Origin: Desulfobacteraceae bacterium UBA2230
GTDB taxonomy: Bacteria > Desulfobacterota > Desulfobacteria > Desulfobacterales > Desulfosarcinaceae
Reading direction: 5' to 3'
DNA: 19,028 bases
Assembly: GCA_002348005.1 (NCBI GenBank)
Contig: DDYQ01000131.1
Coordinates: 1,710-20,737 of the forward strand
Both the position numbers and the translations under genes were made by a program. Under the pieces are notes generated by a model that saw nothing but the letters and a program-made list of their open reading frames with translations, was not told the origin of the DNA and did not search any database. This document shows, piece by piece, positions 1 to 7,295 of the stretch; the first letter of the stretch is position 1; each line of letters begins with the position of its first letter.

Positions 1-77
1 ATCGCCTGGACGGCGATCACGGCATTCGCATCACCATTAAAGACGCCCGTAACCAGATTTTGCGAGTTTACCCGTAA
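1..77 (+). CDS. 3' end of an unidentified protein (5' end outside the window)
   Basis: Reading from base 3, an open frame enters from the left edge and stops at TAA 75-77. Its C-terminus ends in ITIKDARNQILRVYP. The alternating hydrophobic and charged residues suggest a terminal beta strand. A long perfect hairpin 20 bases after the stop fits the end of a transcript, which supports this frame over the other frame that is also open here. I do not recognise the family, and 24 residues are too few to name a function. Confidence 0.5.
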   Translation, partial: RLDGDHGIRITIKDARNQILRVYP

Positions 78-96
78 CCGAGGAGACAAACTTTCC

Positions 97-136
97 CGAT
101 CCCGGCCGATTTCTGCACATTGATCGGCCGGGATCG
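97..136 (+). terminator. long perfect hairpin after the leftmost gene, probable terminator
   Basis: The arms CGATCCCGGCCGAT (97-110) and ATCGGCCGGGATCG (123-136) are exact reverse complements: 14 bp, GC-rich, with a 12-base loop. The hairpin begins 20 bases after the TAA at 75-77. Neither side carries a clear run of T, so it is not a textbook intrinsic terminator. It could instead be a 3'-end stabiliser or act on both strands. Confidence 0.6.
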
Positions 137-311
137 TAGTAATTGCCTGCATTCTTGATATGAAATGCCTTAAAAACGCCCTTCCATATTGCTCCTCACC
201 CGCCCGATCGCAATACTAAAACTGTTCATCAATTTTTGACGATCGCTTCAAATTTTCCTTCACGTACCGTCTCACTCGCTTACCGAAACGTATAATCACT
301 TGGAGGTCGCT

Positions 312-1094
312 ATGGTGAGGATGTTTTCCGGATTGCTGCTCGTGATCTGGTCGGCAACACTGGCGCCCGCCCATGCTGCAGGTGTCGAACTGGCTTTGGG
401 TGGTTGGCGGCAGGACCCCAACGGCATATTAAACGTTATGACTCTGGATTTTCCAAATGAATTCGATTTGGAGGATGATCTCGATTACACCCCGGAGTAC
501 CGCATATTTGGACGTCTCAAATTGGAGACGCCGCCGTTTTTCCCCAATATCTACATTTTGGCCGCTCCTATGGAATTCGACGCCTCCGGCCGGAAAAATG
601 TCGATTTCAGCTTCAACGGAAGTTCATTTGCCACCAATGTAGATCTGAACTCGAAATTGACCTTGAACCAGTATGATTTATCGCTTTACTACGGCATACC
701 CGCGTTGCGAACGGCAACGGCCAAAAAGCTGAACGTCGATATCGGCGTCAATTTTCGCTGGATCGATTTTTCAGCCGAGATCACCGGGGATTCGGCTGCC
801 GCACCCGGAATGGTCCTCACGGAGGAGGAAGATCTGTCTATTGTGGTACCCATGCTCTTCGCCGCCGTTCAATTCAGCCCCCATGAGCGCTTGTCCATTG
901 AAGCCGAAGCCCGCGGGCTGGCGATCGGCGACAACTCTCTGTACAGCCTTTTGGGCCGCATCCGCTACACGTTGGCCGGGCCGGCGTTTATCGCCGCCGG
1001 ATATCGTTACGACACCGTCGATATCGACGAAGGCGATATCCGGCTCGATGCCGATTTCAGTGGCCCATTCGTCGAATTCGGCCTCAAGTTCTAG
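312..1094 (+). CDS. TIGR04219-like outer membrane beta-barrel protein
   Basis: A 260-residue protein with a Sec signal peptide (residues 1 to about 22: short basic start, hydrophobic core, cleavage near APAHA/AG). Amphipathic strands with many aromatic residues follow, and the chain ends in LKF. A C-terminal phenylalanine is the usual BAM-recognised end of an outer-membrane barrel. Overall pattern and length resemble the uncharacterised TIGR04219 outer-membrane family; no transport substrate can be read from it. I start at ATG 312 because GGAGGT lies at 302-307; an in-frame TTG at 300 would place that ribosome site inside the coding region. The 3' end overlaps the convergent MFS gene by 11 bases, leaving no room for a terminator between them. 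Confidence 0.75.
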   Translation: MVRMFSGLLLVIWSATLAPAHAAGVELALGGWRQDPNGILNVMTLDFPNEFDLEDDLDYTPEYRIFGRLKLETPPFFPNIYILAAPMEFDASGRKNVDFSFNGSSFATNVDLNSKLTLNQYDLSLYYGIPALRTATAKKLNVDIGVNFRWIDFSAEITGDSAAAPGMVLTEEEDLSIVVPMLFAAVQFSPHERLSIEAEARGLAIGDNSLYSLLGRIRYTLAGPAFIAAGYRYDTVDIDEGDIRLDADFSGPFVEFGLKF

Positions 1095-2373
1095 CGCTGC
1101 GTCTCGACCCAAGCGTTTCGCGCGCAAACAGGAGTGCACCGAAAGCGATAAGCATGGAAAAAAAGAAGGTGGCGAAAGCGGCCTTATAGCCGGCCAGGCT
1201 GAACGATTCCCCGGCCTTGCCGAACGATTCCAGGATGAAGCCGATCAGGGGTTGCGAAATAGCTGCGCCCGCAAAAGGGAAGAGGTTCACCAGGCCTGTG
1301 GCTGTCCCGGCGATGCGTACCGGGAAAAGTTCCTTGTTCATGGTGAATACAACGGCACCGACTGCATTGCCGCACACGGTGAACAGAAAAAAAAGGCTGT
1401 ACAATCCCCACAGTGGAATGCGGTCGGTGAAAACGACCAGCAGGGCGGTGATGCCGAGCATGACGATTCCGCACAGCTGGACAACCGGCTTGCGTCTTCC
1501 AAAGATGTTGTCCGATAGCCAGCTCAGCAGCGGCGCGCCGGCGACCAGCCCCACTGCCAGCATGGTCAACACCCGGCCGGTTTCAGCCTTGCTCATACCG
1601 TAAACGTGCATCAGGAAAGGACCGCCCCACAACCCGCCGAATGAAAAAAAGACGGCGAAGTCAAAGAAGAACCAGATCGCCAGCGGCCAGAAATGGCGGC
1701 AGGTCAACACCGTCCGGATACCCTGGAGCAAATCGCCCGCTTCGGCCGTCGGCTCCGGAGGATTGTCCGGAGCCGGCCAACCGCGGTCTGAAGGGCGGTC
1801 GTAAACGAATAGTCGGACCAGAATCGCCAACAAAAGCGTGAAACCGCCCACCAGAATGAAAGAATTCCGCCACCCGAAGGCCGTGCTTAGCCACACCAGG
1901 GGGGTCGCAGCCGTCAACGATCCAAGGCCGCCGGCTCCCAGCAACAGGCCGGTCATGCGCGCGAACTCCCGCTTGTGAAACCACTCGGCCACGATCTTCA
2001 TGGTGGGTACGAACAGCATCGCAACCCCCAGCCCGACCAAAGTGCGGCCAACAATGGCCCACATTGCCGATGGCGCCAGACCCAGAACAATGGAACCCGC
2101 GAAGGCGACAATAAAAAAACAGGTGATCGTGTTGCGGGGCCCCCAGGAATCGGAGAGCAGTCCGGCCGGCAGCTGCATGAGTGCGTAAGGATAGAAATAG
2201 GCGGCACCCAGAAAACCGGTCAGCGAACCTCCGGCATTCAAGTCTCTCATCAGATCCACCGCCAGTATGGCCGGACAGAGACGGTGGAAATAGACAAGAA
2301 TGTAGCCCAGCGCCAGCAGAGCGAATATGAACCACCGGTATCCATTGGGTGAGAGGCGGGTCGCAGTTTGCAT
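1084..2373 (-). CDS. major facilitator superfamily transporter
   Basis: A 429-residue inner-membrane protein with about 12 hydrophobic segments in two halves joined by a polar central loop (about residues 195-215). Two copies of the MFS cytoplasmic loop motif are visible: GLLSDSWGPRN after helix 2, and SWLSDNIFGRRKP at the matching place in the second half. The GRTLVGLG and EWFHKREFARMTG segments resemble the anion:cation symporter/GlpT-like branch that carries organic anions, but the substrate is not identifiable. No good Shine-Dalgarno sequence precedes the ATG at 2373. The gene diverges from msrAB across a 165-base spacer and overlaps the outer-membrane protein gene tail to tail. Confidence 0.85.
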   Translation of the reverse strand: MQTATRLSPNGYRWFIFALLALGYILVYFHRLCPAILAVDLMRDLNAGGSLTGFLGAAYFYPYALMQLPAGLLSDSWGPRNTITCFFIVAFAGSIVLGLAPSAMWAIVGRTLVGLGVAMLFVPTMKIVAEWFHKREFARMTGLLLGAGGLGSLTAATPLVWLSTAFGWRNSFILVGGFTLLLAILVRLFVYDRPSDRGWPAPDNPPEPTAEAGDLLQGIRTVLTCRHFWPLAIWFFFDFAVFFSFGGLWGGPFLMHVYGMSKAETGRVLTMLAVGLVAGAPLLSWLSDNIFGRRKPVVQLCGIVMLGITALLVVFTDRIPLWGLYSLFFLFTVCGNAVGAVVFTMNKELFPVRIAGTATGLVNLFPFAGAAISQPLIGFILESFGKAGESFSLAGYKAAFATFFFSMLIAFGALLFARETLGSRRSART

Positions 2374-2538
2374 GACGTCTTATGTAAAACAAAACGCCCG
2401 ATATCGAAAGTTCTAAATTGATGGTCCGCGCACCGCAGGGGGGACGAACGCATCCGGCAGATTTTTGTTAATGAAACCCATCATGCTGCGACTAAGTCTC
2501 GAGGTTGAGAATACCAAGCCATTTCAGCGGAGGTCCCT

Positions 2539-3699
2539 ATGAAATATACGACTATTGCTCTGGCCGCGCTGGGCGTGCTGGTCTGGGCGTATCTTAGGAT
2601 GTGGGCGGCGCCGGGCGAGAGTGAGGCCCAGGGTCAGGCCAGCGCTCCGAATGCCGAAACCCGAAGCGCCGTATTTGCCGGCGGATGTTTCTGGTGTACG
2701 GAAGCGGATTTCGAAAAAGTGCCCGGAGTGGTCGAGGTTGTTTCAGGATATACCGGCGGGCATGTACCCGAACCCGACTACGAGCAAGTTTCATCCGGAA
2801 CGACCGGGCATGTCGAGGCCGTAAAAGTGATCTACGATGTGTCCCGTGTCGATTACGCAAAACTGCTGGAAGTCTTCTGGCGCACCGTAGATCCCACCGA
2901 CGCGGGTGGCCAGTTCGTGGACCGGGGCGCCCAGTACCGCAGCGTGATTTTCTATGCCGATGATGAAGAACGCCGCCTGGCGGAAGCCTCCAAGCAGCAA
3001 CTGGCCGCCTCCGGGCATTTCGAAGCGCCGATCGCCACGGAGATTCTGCCGCTGAGTTCGTTCTATGCCGCCGAAGATTATCATCAGGATTACTATAAGA
3101 AGAATCCTTTGCGATACCGCTATTACCGCTCGGGCTCAGGACGCGATCAGTTCCTTACGAAAACCTGGGCGGACGCACAACCCATACCATTCAAGAAAGA
3201 AGAGATGACCATGAAGAACAACGAGATTCAAGCCCCTGCCCCGGCGCCATCCGACGCCCGCACCTACCGGGCGCCTGATCCGAAAACGCTGCGGCAGCGC
3301 TTGACACCCCTGCAATACCGCGTCACTCAGCAGGACGATACCGAGCCTCCCTTCGATAATCTCTACTGGGATAACCATCGGGAGGGAATCTATGTCGATA
3401 TTGTTTCGGGTGAGCCGCTTTTCAGCTCGAAAGACAAATACGACTCCGGCACCGGCTGGCCGAGTTTTTCACGCCCCCTGGAACCTGACAACATCGTCGA
3501 AAAACAGGATATCGGGTTCTTCACGGTGCGCACTGAAGTGCGCAGCAAGCATGCCGACTCGCACCTGGGCCATGTGTTCAACGATGGGCCTGAATCGACC
3601 GGCCTGCGCTATTGCATGAACTCGGCAGCCATGAGATTCATCCCCAAGGAAGAGTTGCAGAAGGAAGGCTACGAACAGTATCGATCCCTGTTCGAGTAA
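2539..3699 (+). CDS. msrAB: fused peptide methionine sulfoxide reductase MsrA/MsrB, membrane-anchored or exported
   Basis: A 386-residue protein that reduces both methionine-S- and -R-sulfoxide in oxidised proteins. Residues 1 to about 22 form an uncleaved anchor or signal peptide, placing the enzyme in the periplasm. The MsrA domain (about 43-200) has GCFWC with catalytic Cys50 and a possible resolving Cys53. The MsrB domain (about 250-385) has [19 protein letters not shown] and RYCMN with catalytic Cys359. The MsrB zinc CxxC pairs are absent: the usual cysteine positions read VDIVSG and RSKHAD, and Cys359 is the only cysteine in that half. The start at 2539 follows GGAGGT at 2529-2534. ATGs at 3205 and 3211, in the linker after a purine-rich stretch, could start a soluble MsrB alone. 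It appears monocistronic. Confidence 0.95.
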   Translation: MKYTTIALAALGVLVWAYLRMWAAPGESEAQGQASAPNAETRSAVFAGGCFWCTEADFEKVPGVVEVVSGYTGGHVPEPDYEQVSSGTTGHVEAVKVIYDVSRVDYAKLLEVFWRTVDPTDAGGQFVDRGAQYRSVIFYADDEERRLAEASKQQLAASGHFEAPIATEILPLSSFYAAEDYHQDYYKKNPLRYRYYRSGSGRDQFLTKTWADAQPIPFKKEEMTMKNNEIQAPAPAPSDARTYRAPDPKTLRQRLTPLQYRVTQQDDTEPPFDNLYWDNHREGIYVDIVSGEPLFSSKDKYDSGTGWPSFSRPLEPDNIVEKQDIGFFTVRTEVRSKHADSHLGHVFNDGPESTGLRYCMNSAAMRFIPKEELQKEGYEQYRSLFE

Positions 3700-3736
3700 A
3701 GGGAGTAACCAGTTGGCGAAGCCTCCGTCGCCTGAG

Positions 3737-3765
3737 TTGACACCATTGCCCTTGAATGCCATAGT
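3737..3765 (+). promoter_or_regulatory. sigma-70-type promoter for dtd
   Basis: A consensus -35 box TTGACA (3737-3742), a 17-base spacer and the -10 CATAGT (3760-3765, four of six matches). The predicted transcription start is near 3772, about 27 bases before the dtd ATG. No start was mapped; this is sequence match only. Confidence 0.5.
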
Positions 3766-3798
3766 CCGGCCCATCGGATCCGCAACGGAAAGGCGCAG

Positions 3799-4266
3799 AT
3801 GAGAGCCGTTGTCCAGCGTGTCGCCGAAAGTACGGTACGTGTCGAGGGTCAAGTGGTCGGGGCGATTGGCAGGGGACTTCTGGTCCTTTTGGGAGTCGGC
3901 CGCAGCGACTGCGCCAATGGAGCTCGCTATCTGGCCGAAAAGATCATTCAGCTGCGTATTTTCGAAGATGATAGCGGCAAGTTGAACCGATCACTCCTCG
4001 AAGTCGGCGGCAGCCTGCTGGTCGTCTCGCAATTCACCCTTCTGGGCGACTGCCGCAAGGGGCGTCGGCCCTCTTTCATCGACGCTGCACCGCCCGCCAC
4101 AGCCGATGCCTTGTACCAGGTCTTTGTCAACCACGCTCGTTTTCGGGGAATCACCACCGCCACCGGACAATTCGGTGCCATGATGCAGGTGAGTCTGGTC
4201 AACGACGGCCCGGTAACCCTGATCCTTGAAAGCCCTCCCGATCAAAACAGTGCAGCCCCGGTTTGA
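3799..4266 (+). CDS. dtd: D-aminoacyl-tRNA deacylase
   Basis: A 155-residue cytoplasmic protein, slightly longer than the usual 145-150 for DTD. It hydrolyses D-aminoacyl-tRNAs (and Gly-tRNA-Ala), a chiral proofreading step. The N-terminus MRAVVQRV, the SQFTL motif (77-81, with the active-site Thr80 region) and the NDGPVT motif (135-140, with the Gly-cisPro that excludes L-amino acids) are all present, so the enzyme looks intact. ATG 3799 has only a weak purine-rich ribosome site (GGAAAGG, 3787-3793). The gene has its own promoter-like element upstream and a possible terminator just after it. Confidence 0.96.
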   Translation: MRAVVQRVAESTVRVEGQVVGAIGRGLLVLLGVGRSDCANGARYLAEKIIQLRIFEDDSGKLNRSLLEVGGSLLVVSQFTLLGDCRKGRRPSFIDAAPPATADALYQVFVNHARFRGITTATGQFGAMMQVSLVNDGPVTLILESPPDQNSAAPV

Positions 4267-4267
4267 C

Positions 4268-4299
4268 GGCAAACGACCGTTTCCCGCGCCAGTTTTTTT
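4268..4299 (+). terminator. weak candidate intrinsic terminator after dtd
   Basis: The GGC/GCC and AAAC/GTTT pairs (4268-4290) can form an imperfect short hairpin, followed by seven T residues (4293-4299). It starts two bases after the dtd stop. The stem is poor, so the T run is the main support. Confidence 0.35.
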
Positions 4300-4368
4300 C
4301 AATTACGGGTAGCATTGCACGCTGCAGAACTTATGATCTGATCTATCGATTTGACCCCGGGAGGTTAT

Positions 4369-5337
4369 ATGCGATCCATAAACAAAACCATGGGGCCGTC
4401 CGAATGGACGCTGCTCATCATATTGTCGATCCTGTTCGGCGGCTCATTTTTCTTCAGCAAGGTGGCATTGGCCGAGTTGCGGCCTTTCAGCGTGGTGCTG
4501 GTGCGCGTGTCGATCGCCGCAGTTGCACTGCATTTTATCGTTCTGGCTGTTGGCCAGCGCATGCCCGCTTCCCCTAAAATCTGGAGTTTGTTCCTGGTGA
4601 TGGGCATTATGAACAATCTTGTGCCCTTCAGCCTGATATTCTGGGGCCAAACCCAGATTTCAAGCGGATTGGCGTCGATCCTCGTCGCCGCTACACCGGT
4701 ATGGGCGGTGCTGATCGCACATTTGATGACGGCCGATGAACGGCTTACAACGGGCCGCATGATCGGTGTCCTTTTGGGTTTCGGCGGCGTGGTCATCATG
4801 TTGGGTCCGGACTTGTTGTCGGGTTTTGGATTGAACGCACTAGCCCAACTGGCGGTAATCGGCGCTACCATATCATATGCGTTGGCCGGCATTTTCGGCA
4901 GACGCTTCCACGGTATCTCTCCCCTGGTAACGGCAGCCGGTCAACTCTCCTGCACCGCCGTCATGATGGTTCCGATCACCCTGTGGGTCGATCAACCCTG
5001 GCACCTGACCCTACCGGGGACGCAAACCGTGCTGGCGCTGCTCGGTCTCTCGCTGCTGAGTACCGCACTGGCTTACGTGATCTATTTTCGCCTGCTTGCC
5101 ACGGCCGGCGCGACCAACCTGATGCTGGTGACCTTTTTGATCCCGGTGAGCGCGCTGTTTTTGGGAATGACCTTTTTGTCGGAACATTTGGACCCGCGTC
5201 ATCTTATAGGCATGATCCTTATCGGCGGCGGCCTGGCTTCCATCGACGGCAGGCTGGGGGCTCTTTTGAAGAAGCATCTAAGCCATCCGAACGCAGGCGA
5301 GGCGTGTGCACTTCATCCCGGAGGATGCAAATCATGA
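4369..5337 (+). CDS. EamA/DMT-family permease (RhaT/RarD-like)
   Basis: A 322-residue inner-membrane protein made of two EamA repeats, about ten hydrophobic segments in all. The first repeat has the FGGSFFFSKVAL signature and the second has the SLLSTALAYVIYF and GMTFLSEHL signatures typical of the family. Members export amino acids, their derivatives or other metabolites; substrate unknown. The start is ATG 4369, preceded by GGGAGGT (4359-4365). A TTG at 4351 in the same frame would bury that ribosome site. The C-terminal tail after the last helix is polar. A candidate 19-codon frame begins at the stop codon (ATGA overlap). Confidence 0.9.
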   Translation: MRSINKTMGPSEWTLLIILSILFGGSFFFSKVALAELRPFSVVLVRVSIAAVALHFIVLAVGQRMPASPKIWSLFLVMGIMNNLVPFSLIFWGQTQISSGLASILVAATPVWAVLIAHLMTADERLTTGRMIGVLLGFGGVVIMLGPDLLSGFGLNALAQLAVIGATISYALAGIFGRRFHGISPLVTAAGQLSCTAVMMVPITLWVDQPWHLTLPGTQTVLALLGLSLLSTALAYVIYFRLLATAGATNLMLVTFLIPVSALFLGMTFLSEHLDPRHLIGMILIGGGLASIDGRLGALLKKHLSHPNAGEACALHPGGCKS

Positions 5338-5393
5338 CAACCATGCCGAAGCTCCTGATCCGTTGCATTCATGGCGAAATTGGTGTGGCGTAA
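5334..5393 (+). CDS. possible 19-residue small ORF coupled to the EamA gene
   Basis: The frame MTTMPKLLIRCIHGEIGVA begins at an ATG overlapping the EamA stop codon (ATGA, 5334-5337). GGAGG (5320-5324) lies nine bases upstream, inside the last EamA codons. The arrangement is that of translational coupling. The product is very short, resembles nothing I know, and could be chance or the remnant of a longer gene. The following 300 bases contain no recognisable gene. Confidence 0.25.
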   Translation: MTTMPKLLIRCIHGEIGVA

Positions 5394-5597
5394 ACAAAGA
5401 ACCCTCCGATTTGAAATTCGCGGTCGCGCCTCTACTGCCGCGCTCTGCGGAATACTTGGCGGGCGGTCCCCGGGAACGTCAGCGTTCTGACCCCGAAGAA
5501 ACGGCGGTGCCGGCCGGCTGCATCCGCGCGCCGTCGTTCGGCCTGAAGCGTAAATCTTCCGCCGCGGTGTAAAAGCGAAGCGGATTCGAATAAGCGG
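5394..5597. other. intergenic region between the EamA and LysE genes
   Basis: With flanking sequence the gap between clear genes is 353 bases. I see no convincing gene. A 39-codon open frame from ATG 5371 lacks a ribosome site and any recognisable similarity. An imperfect hairpin at 5465-5492 (GAACG-TCAG-CGTTC, with outer GGTC/GACC pairs) may mark a transcript end, though no T run follows. The right end of the gap carries the lysE promoter. Confidence 0.4.
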
Positions 5598-5626
5598 TTG
5601 CCACAGGTTGAACAATCCAGTATAAA
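5598..5626 (+). promoter_or_regulatory. sigma-70 promoter for the LysE-family gene
   Basis: TTGCCA (5598-5603), exactly 17 bases, then TATAAA (5621-5626): five of six matches in each box with ideal spacing. The predicted start is near 5633, giving a 5' leader of about 58 bases before ATG 5691. The TTG of this -35 box is in frame with the gene and could be mistaken for a start codon. Confidence 0.65.
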
Positions 5627-5690
5627 CTCGCTGACATATCAGCCCTCAGAGAAGAGGCTGGTCGGAGGAGCGGAAGGGAGCGGCACGGTA

Positions 5691-6311
5691 ATGTTCGAAA
5701 TCCTGAACTACACAAGCTTCATAACGGCCATACTGGTTTTTCAAATCATCCCCGGTCCGGGTACCATATCGATTCTGAATGCCACTGCGCGCAGCGGCGT
5801 AGGCGGTGGTATCGGCGCCGTAATGGGCACGCTGGTCGGCGATGCCGTCTATATGCTCGCCGCAGTGCTGGGCCTGGCCGCCGTACTGGCCGCCTATCCG
5901 CAAGTGCTGTCCACCGCGCAGTGGTTCGGGATCGCTTACCTTTGCTGGCTCGGTTGGAAGCTCATGCGCCAGAGGGTCTCCGATGAACCCGTGATGGCTG
6001 TGGCACCCATGAACGGGTGGCGCTTTTTCCGCCAGGCATTCGCGGTAAGTCTCACCAATCCCAAGGTGATCATGTTTTTCATGGCCTTTTTTCCGCTCTT
6101 CCTGAGTTCCGATTCCAAGCCCGTCACCCTTCTCGCCATAATGGTCCACGTCACGGCCATCAGCTTTCTCTATCAGGCGGGTCTGGTGCTGGTCGGCAAT
6201 CTGGTGGCAAAGCGTCTTAAACGCTGGAAACGCGCCCGATTGATCACCACTCGCCTGGCCGGAATCGCTCTGATTGTTTTCGGGGTCAGGCTGGCGTTTA
6301 ACAATCGCTGA
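5691..6311 (+). CDS. LysE/RhtB-family amino-acid exporter
   Basis: A 206-residue inner-membrane protein, the normal length for the family, with about six hydrophobic segments. The first helix carries the conserved PGPG motif (IIPGPGTISIL, about residues 18-28). A glycine-rich stretch (GVGGGIGAVMGTLVGD) follows, and then the NPKVIMFFMAFFP motif typical of LysE/RhtB exporters. It probably exports an amino acid or derivative; the substrate cannot be read. ATG 5691 follows GGAAGGGAG (5672-5680). It has its own strong promoter, so it is not simply cotranscribed with the EamA gene. A shared detoxification role with that permease is possible but unproven. Confidence 0.9.
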   Translation: MFEILNYTSFITAILVFQIIPGPGTISILNATARSGVGGGIGAVMGTLVGDAVYMLAAVLGLAAVLAAYPQVLSTAQWFGIAYLCWLGWKLMRQRVSDEPVMAVAPMNGWRFFRQAFAVSLTNPKVIMFFMAFFPLFLSSDSKPVTLLAIMVHVTAISFLYQAGLVLVGNLVAKRLKRWKRARLITTRLAGIALIVFGVRLAFNNR

Positions 6312-6554
6312 GAGGGCCCGTCATCGACATTCAGGGCTTACTCGCAACCGCGCCGATAGGCGACGGCCCGAGAAAACTGCGCACCTTCCGCACCTTTACA
6401 GCTTTCTTTTAATCTACGGCTTTCAGCATTCTCGGAGCCGGTAAACTTCCCGATTTACCTTTCGTCGCATCCATGCCGCGACCGTCCATTTTCCCTTCCT
6501 GAAATCCCGACCAAAGTGTGCAGAAAAGGAAAACAAAAAAATTAAACTTTTTAA
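6312..6554. other. non-coding spacer upstream of the tetR control region
   Basis: The gap between lysE and tetR is 326 bases in total. A long-range pairing GGGCC-GTC (6314-6322, one bulged C) with GACGGCCC (6362-6369) could close a structured lysE 3' end, but it has a 39-base loop and no T tract. The remainder is pyrimidine-rich and becomes AT-rich from about 6525 onward. No gene is apparent. Confidence 0.4.
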
Positions 6555-6582
6555 TTGACATCGGCTGCCGAATGTGGTCAAT
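6555..6582 (+). promoter_or_regulatory. candidate promoter of the tetR-TRAP-CoA operon
   Basis: A perfect -35 TTGACA (6555-6560), a 16-base spacer and a weak -10 GTCAAT (6577-6582, three of six). The predicted transcription start falls at about 6589, the first base of the palindrome taken as the operator. An AT-rich stretch precedes it. The poor -10 makes the exact position uncertain. Confidence 0.45.
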
Positions 6583-6588
6583 CTCAGG

Positions 6589-6606
6589 CTACCGATCGTT
6601 CGGTAG
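6589..6606. promoter_or_regulatory. TetR-type operator palindrome
   Basis: CTACCGATCGTTCGGTAG has perfect 7-base arms (CTACCGA / TCGGTAG) around a four-base centre. ACCGA...TCGGT half-sites are common among TetR operators, including fatty-acid/acyl-CoA regulators. It lies 31 bases before the tetR ATG and over the predicted transcription start, as expected for autorepression by promoter occlusion. I found no second obvious copy in the other intergenic regions of the window, though a formal motif scan was not run. Confidence 0.75.
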
Positions 6607-6637
6607 GCCAAATTAAATTAACCTATTGATATTTAAT

Positions 6638-7216
6638 ATGAATAGAACAGAGACAAATAAAAAAGGCGAGATTAAGAAGGAGGCGATAACCCTCTTTTAT
6701 AAAAAGGGTTATTACGCCACCAGCATGAGCGACATCGCCCGTTCAGCCGGGGTTCGAAAATCGAGTATTTATCACCACTACGCGAACAAAGAAGATATCT
6801 TGATCGACATCTATAAAACCACCATGGAGGAACTGCTGACCCGTCTGGATGAATGTCTCGAAAAAGCGGTCGGCATAGAAAACCGGATTCGTGCCGCCAT
6901 CTGCTGCCACATCCTGTTTCACATACGCCTACAGAAGGAGGCGATCATCGCTGACAGTGAACTGCGCGGCCTGACATCCAATAATTACAAATCGATAATT
7001 CAGATGCGGGACGACTATGAGGCCAGGTTTCAATCGGTCATTCAGGAAGGCATCGATGAAAAGGTGTTTGCGCAAACCGATCTGAAGGTAATTTCATACG
7101 CCATTATCGCTATGTGCACCTCTGTATGCACATGGTTCAAGCGTTCCGGACGGCTGACCAAGGAACAGATTGCAGAACTTTATGCCGCTTTCATCATGAA
7201 AGGGCTGAGCGCCTGA
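6638..7216 (+). CDS. TetR-family transcriptional repressor (KstR2/FadR-like C-terminus)
   Basis: A 192-residue DNA-binding protein of usual TetR length. The N-terminal domain (about 1-60) includes the helix-turn-helix TSMSDIARSAGVRKSSIYHHYANKEDIL in two parts. The C-terminal domain ends in TWFKRSGRLTKEQIAELY, a pattern I associate with TetR regulators of the KstR2 type that bind CoA thioesters; that assignment is from memory. ATG 6638 begins MNRTETNKKG. The ribosome site is poor, and an in-frame TTG at 6626 is the alternative start. It is the first gene of the operon and sits directly after the palindromic operator, so it probably represses itself and the TRAP and CoA genes, with an acyl-CoA as inducer (inference). 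Confidence 0.9.
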   Translation: MNRTETNKKGEIKKEAITLFYKKGYYATSMSDIARSAGVRKSSIYHHYANKEDILIDIYKTTMEELLTRLDECLEKAVGIENRIRAAICCHILFHIRLQKEAIIADSELRGLTSNNYKSIIQMRDDYEARFQSVIQEGIDEKVFAQTDLKVISYAIIAMCTSVCTWFKRSGRLTKEQIAELYAAFIMKGLSA

Positions 7217-7226
7217 GCATTTAAAC

Positions 7227-7271
7227 ATGAACAACGAAAGGAGGCAGAACCCAGTGCACATGAAGACATAA
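7227..7271 (+). other. possible leader mini-ORF and duplicated ribosome site before dctP
   Basis: The 79-base gap between tetR and dctP holds two copies of AAAGGAGGCA, at 7237-7246 and 7283-7292. The second serves dctP. The first is followed nine bases later by GTGCACATGAAGACATAA (7254-7271), a five-codon frame. The same frame can begin at ATG 7227 (MNNERRQNPVHMKT). It could boost ribosome loading or be a by-product of a small duplication. Confidence 0.3.
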
Positions 7272-7295
7272 CCACAACAATCAAAGGAGGCAAAA

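Noticed and set aside
291..296. Perfect TATAAT just before the outer-membrane protein gene
   Set aside because: A start from it would fall inside the ribosome site at 302-307, and no -35-like sequence lies 16-18 bases upstream (268-273 reads CGTCTC). It may be chance.
3469..3852. Open frame on the minus strand across the msrAB end and dtd start
   Set aside because: It lies antisense to two well-supported genes, has no recognisable motif, and its product looks like a codon-bias shadow.
4332..4337. TATGAT as the -10 of an EamA promoter
   Set aside because: The only -35-like box nearby (TTGCAC, 4315-4320) is 11 bases away, which is too close, and the correctly spaced hexamer matches poorly.
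5598..5690. Extended N-terminus of the LysE gene from TTG 5598
   Set aside because: This TTG is part of a near-consensus -35 box. ATG 5691 has a good ribosome site and gives the normal family length.
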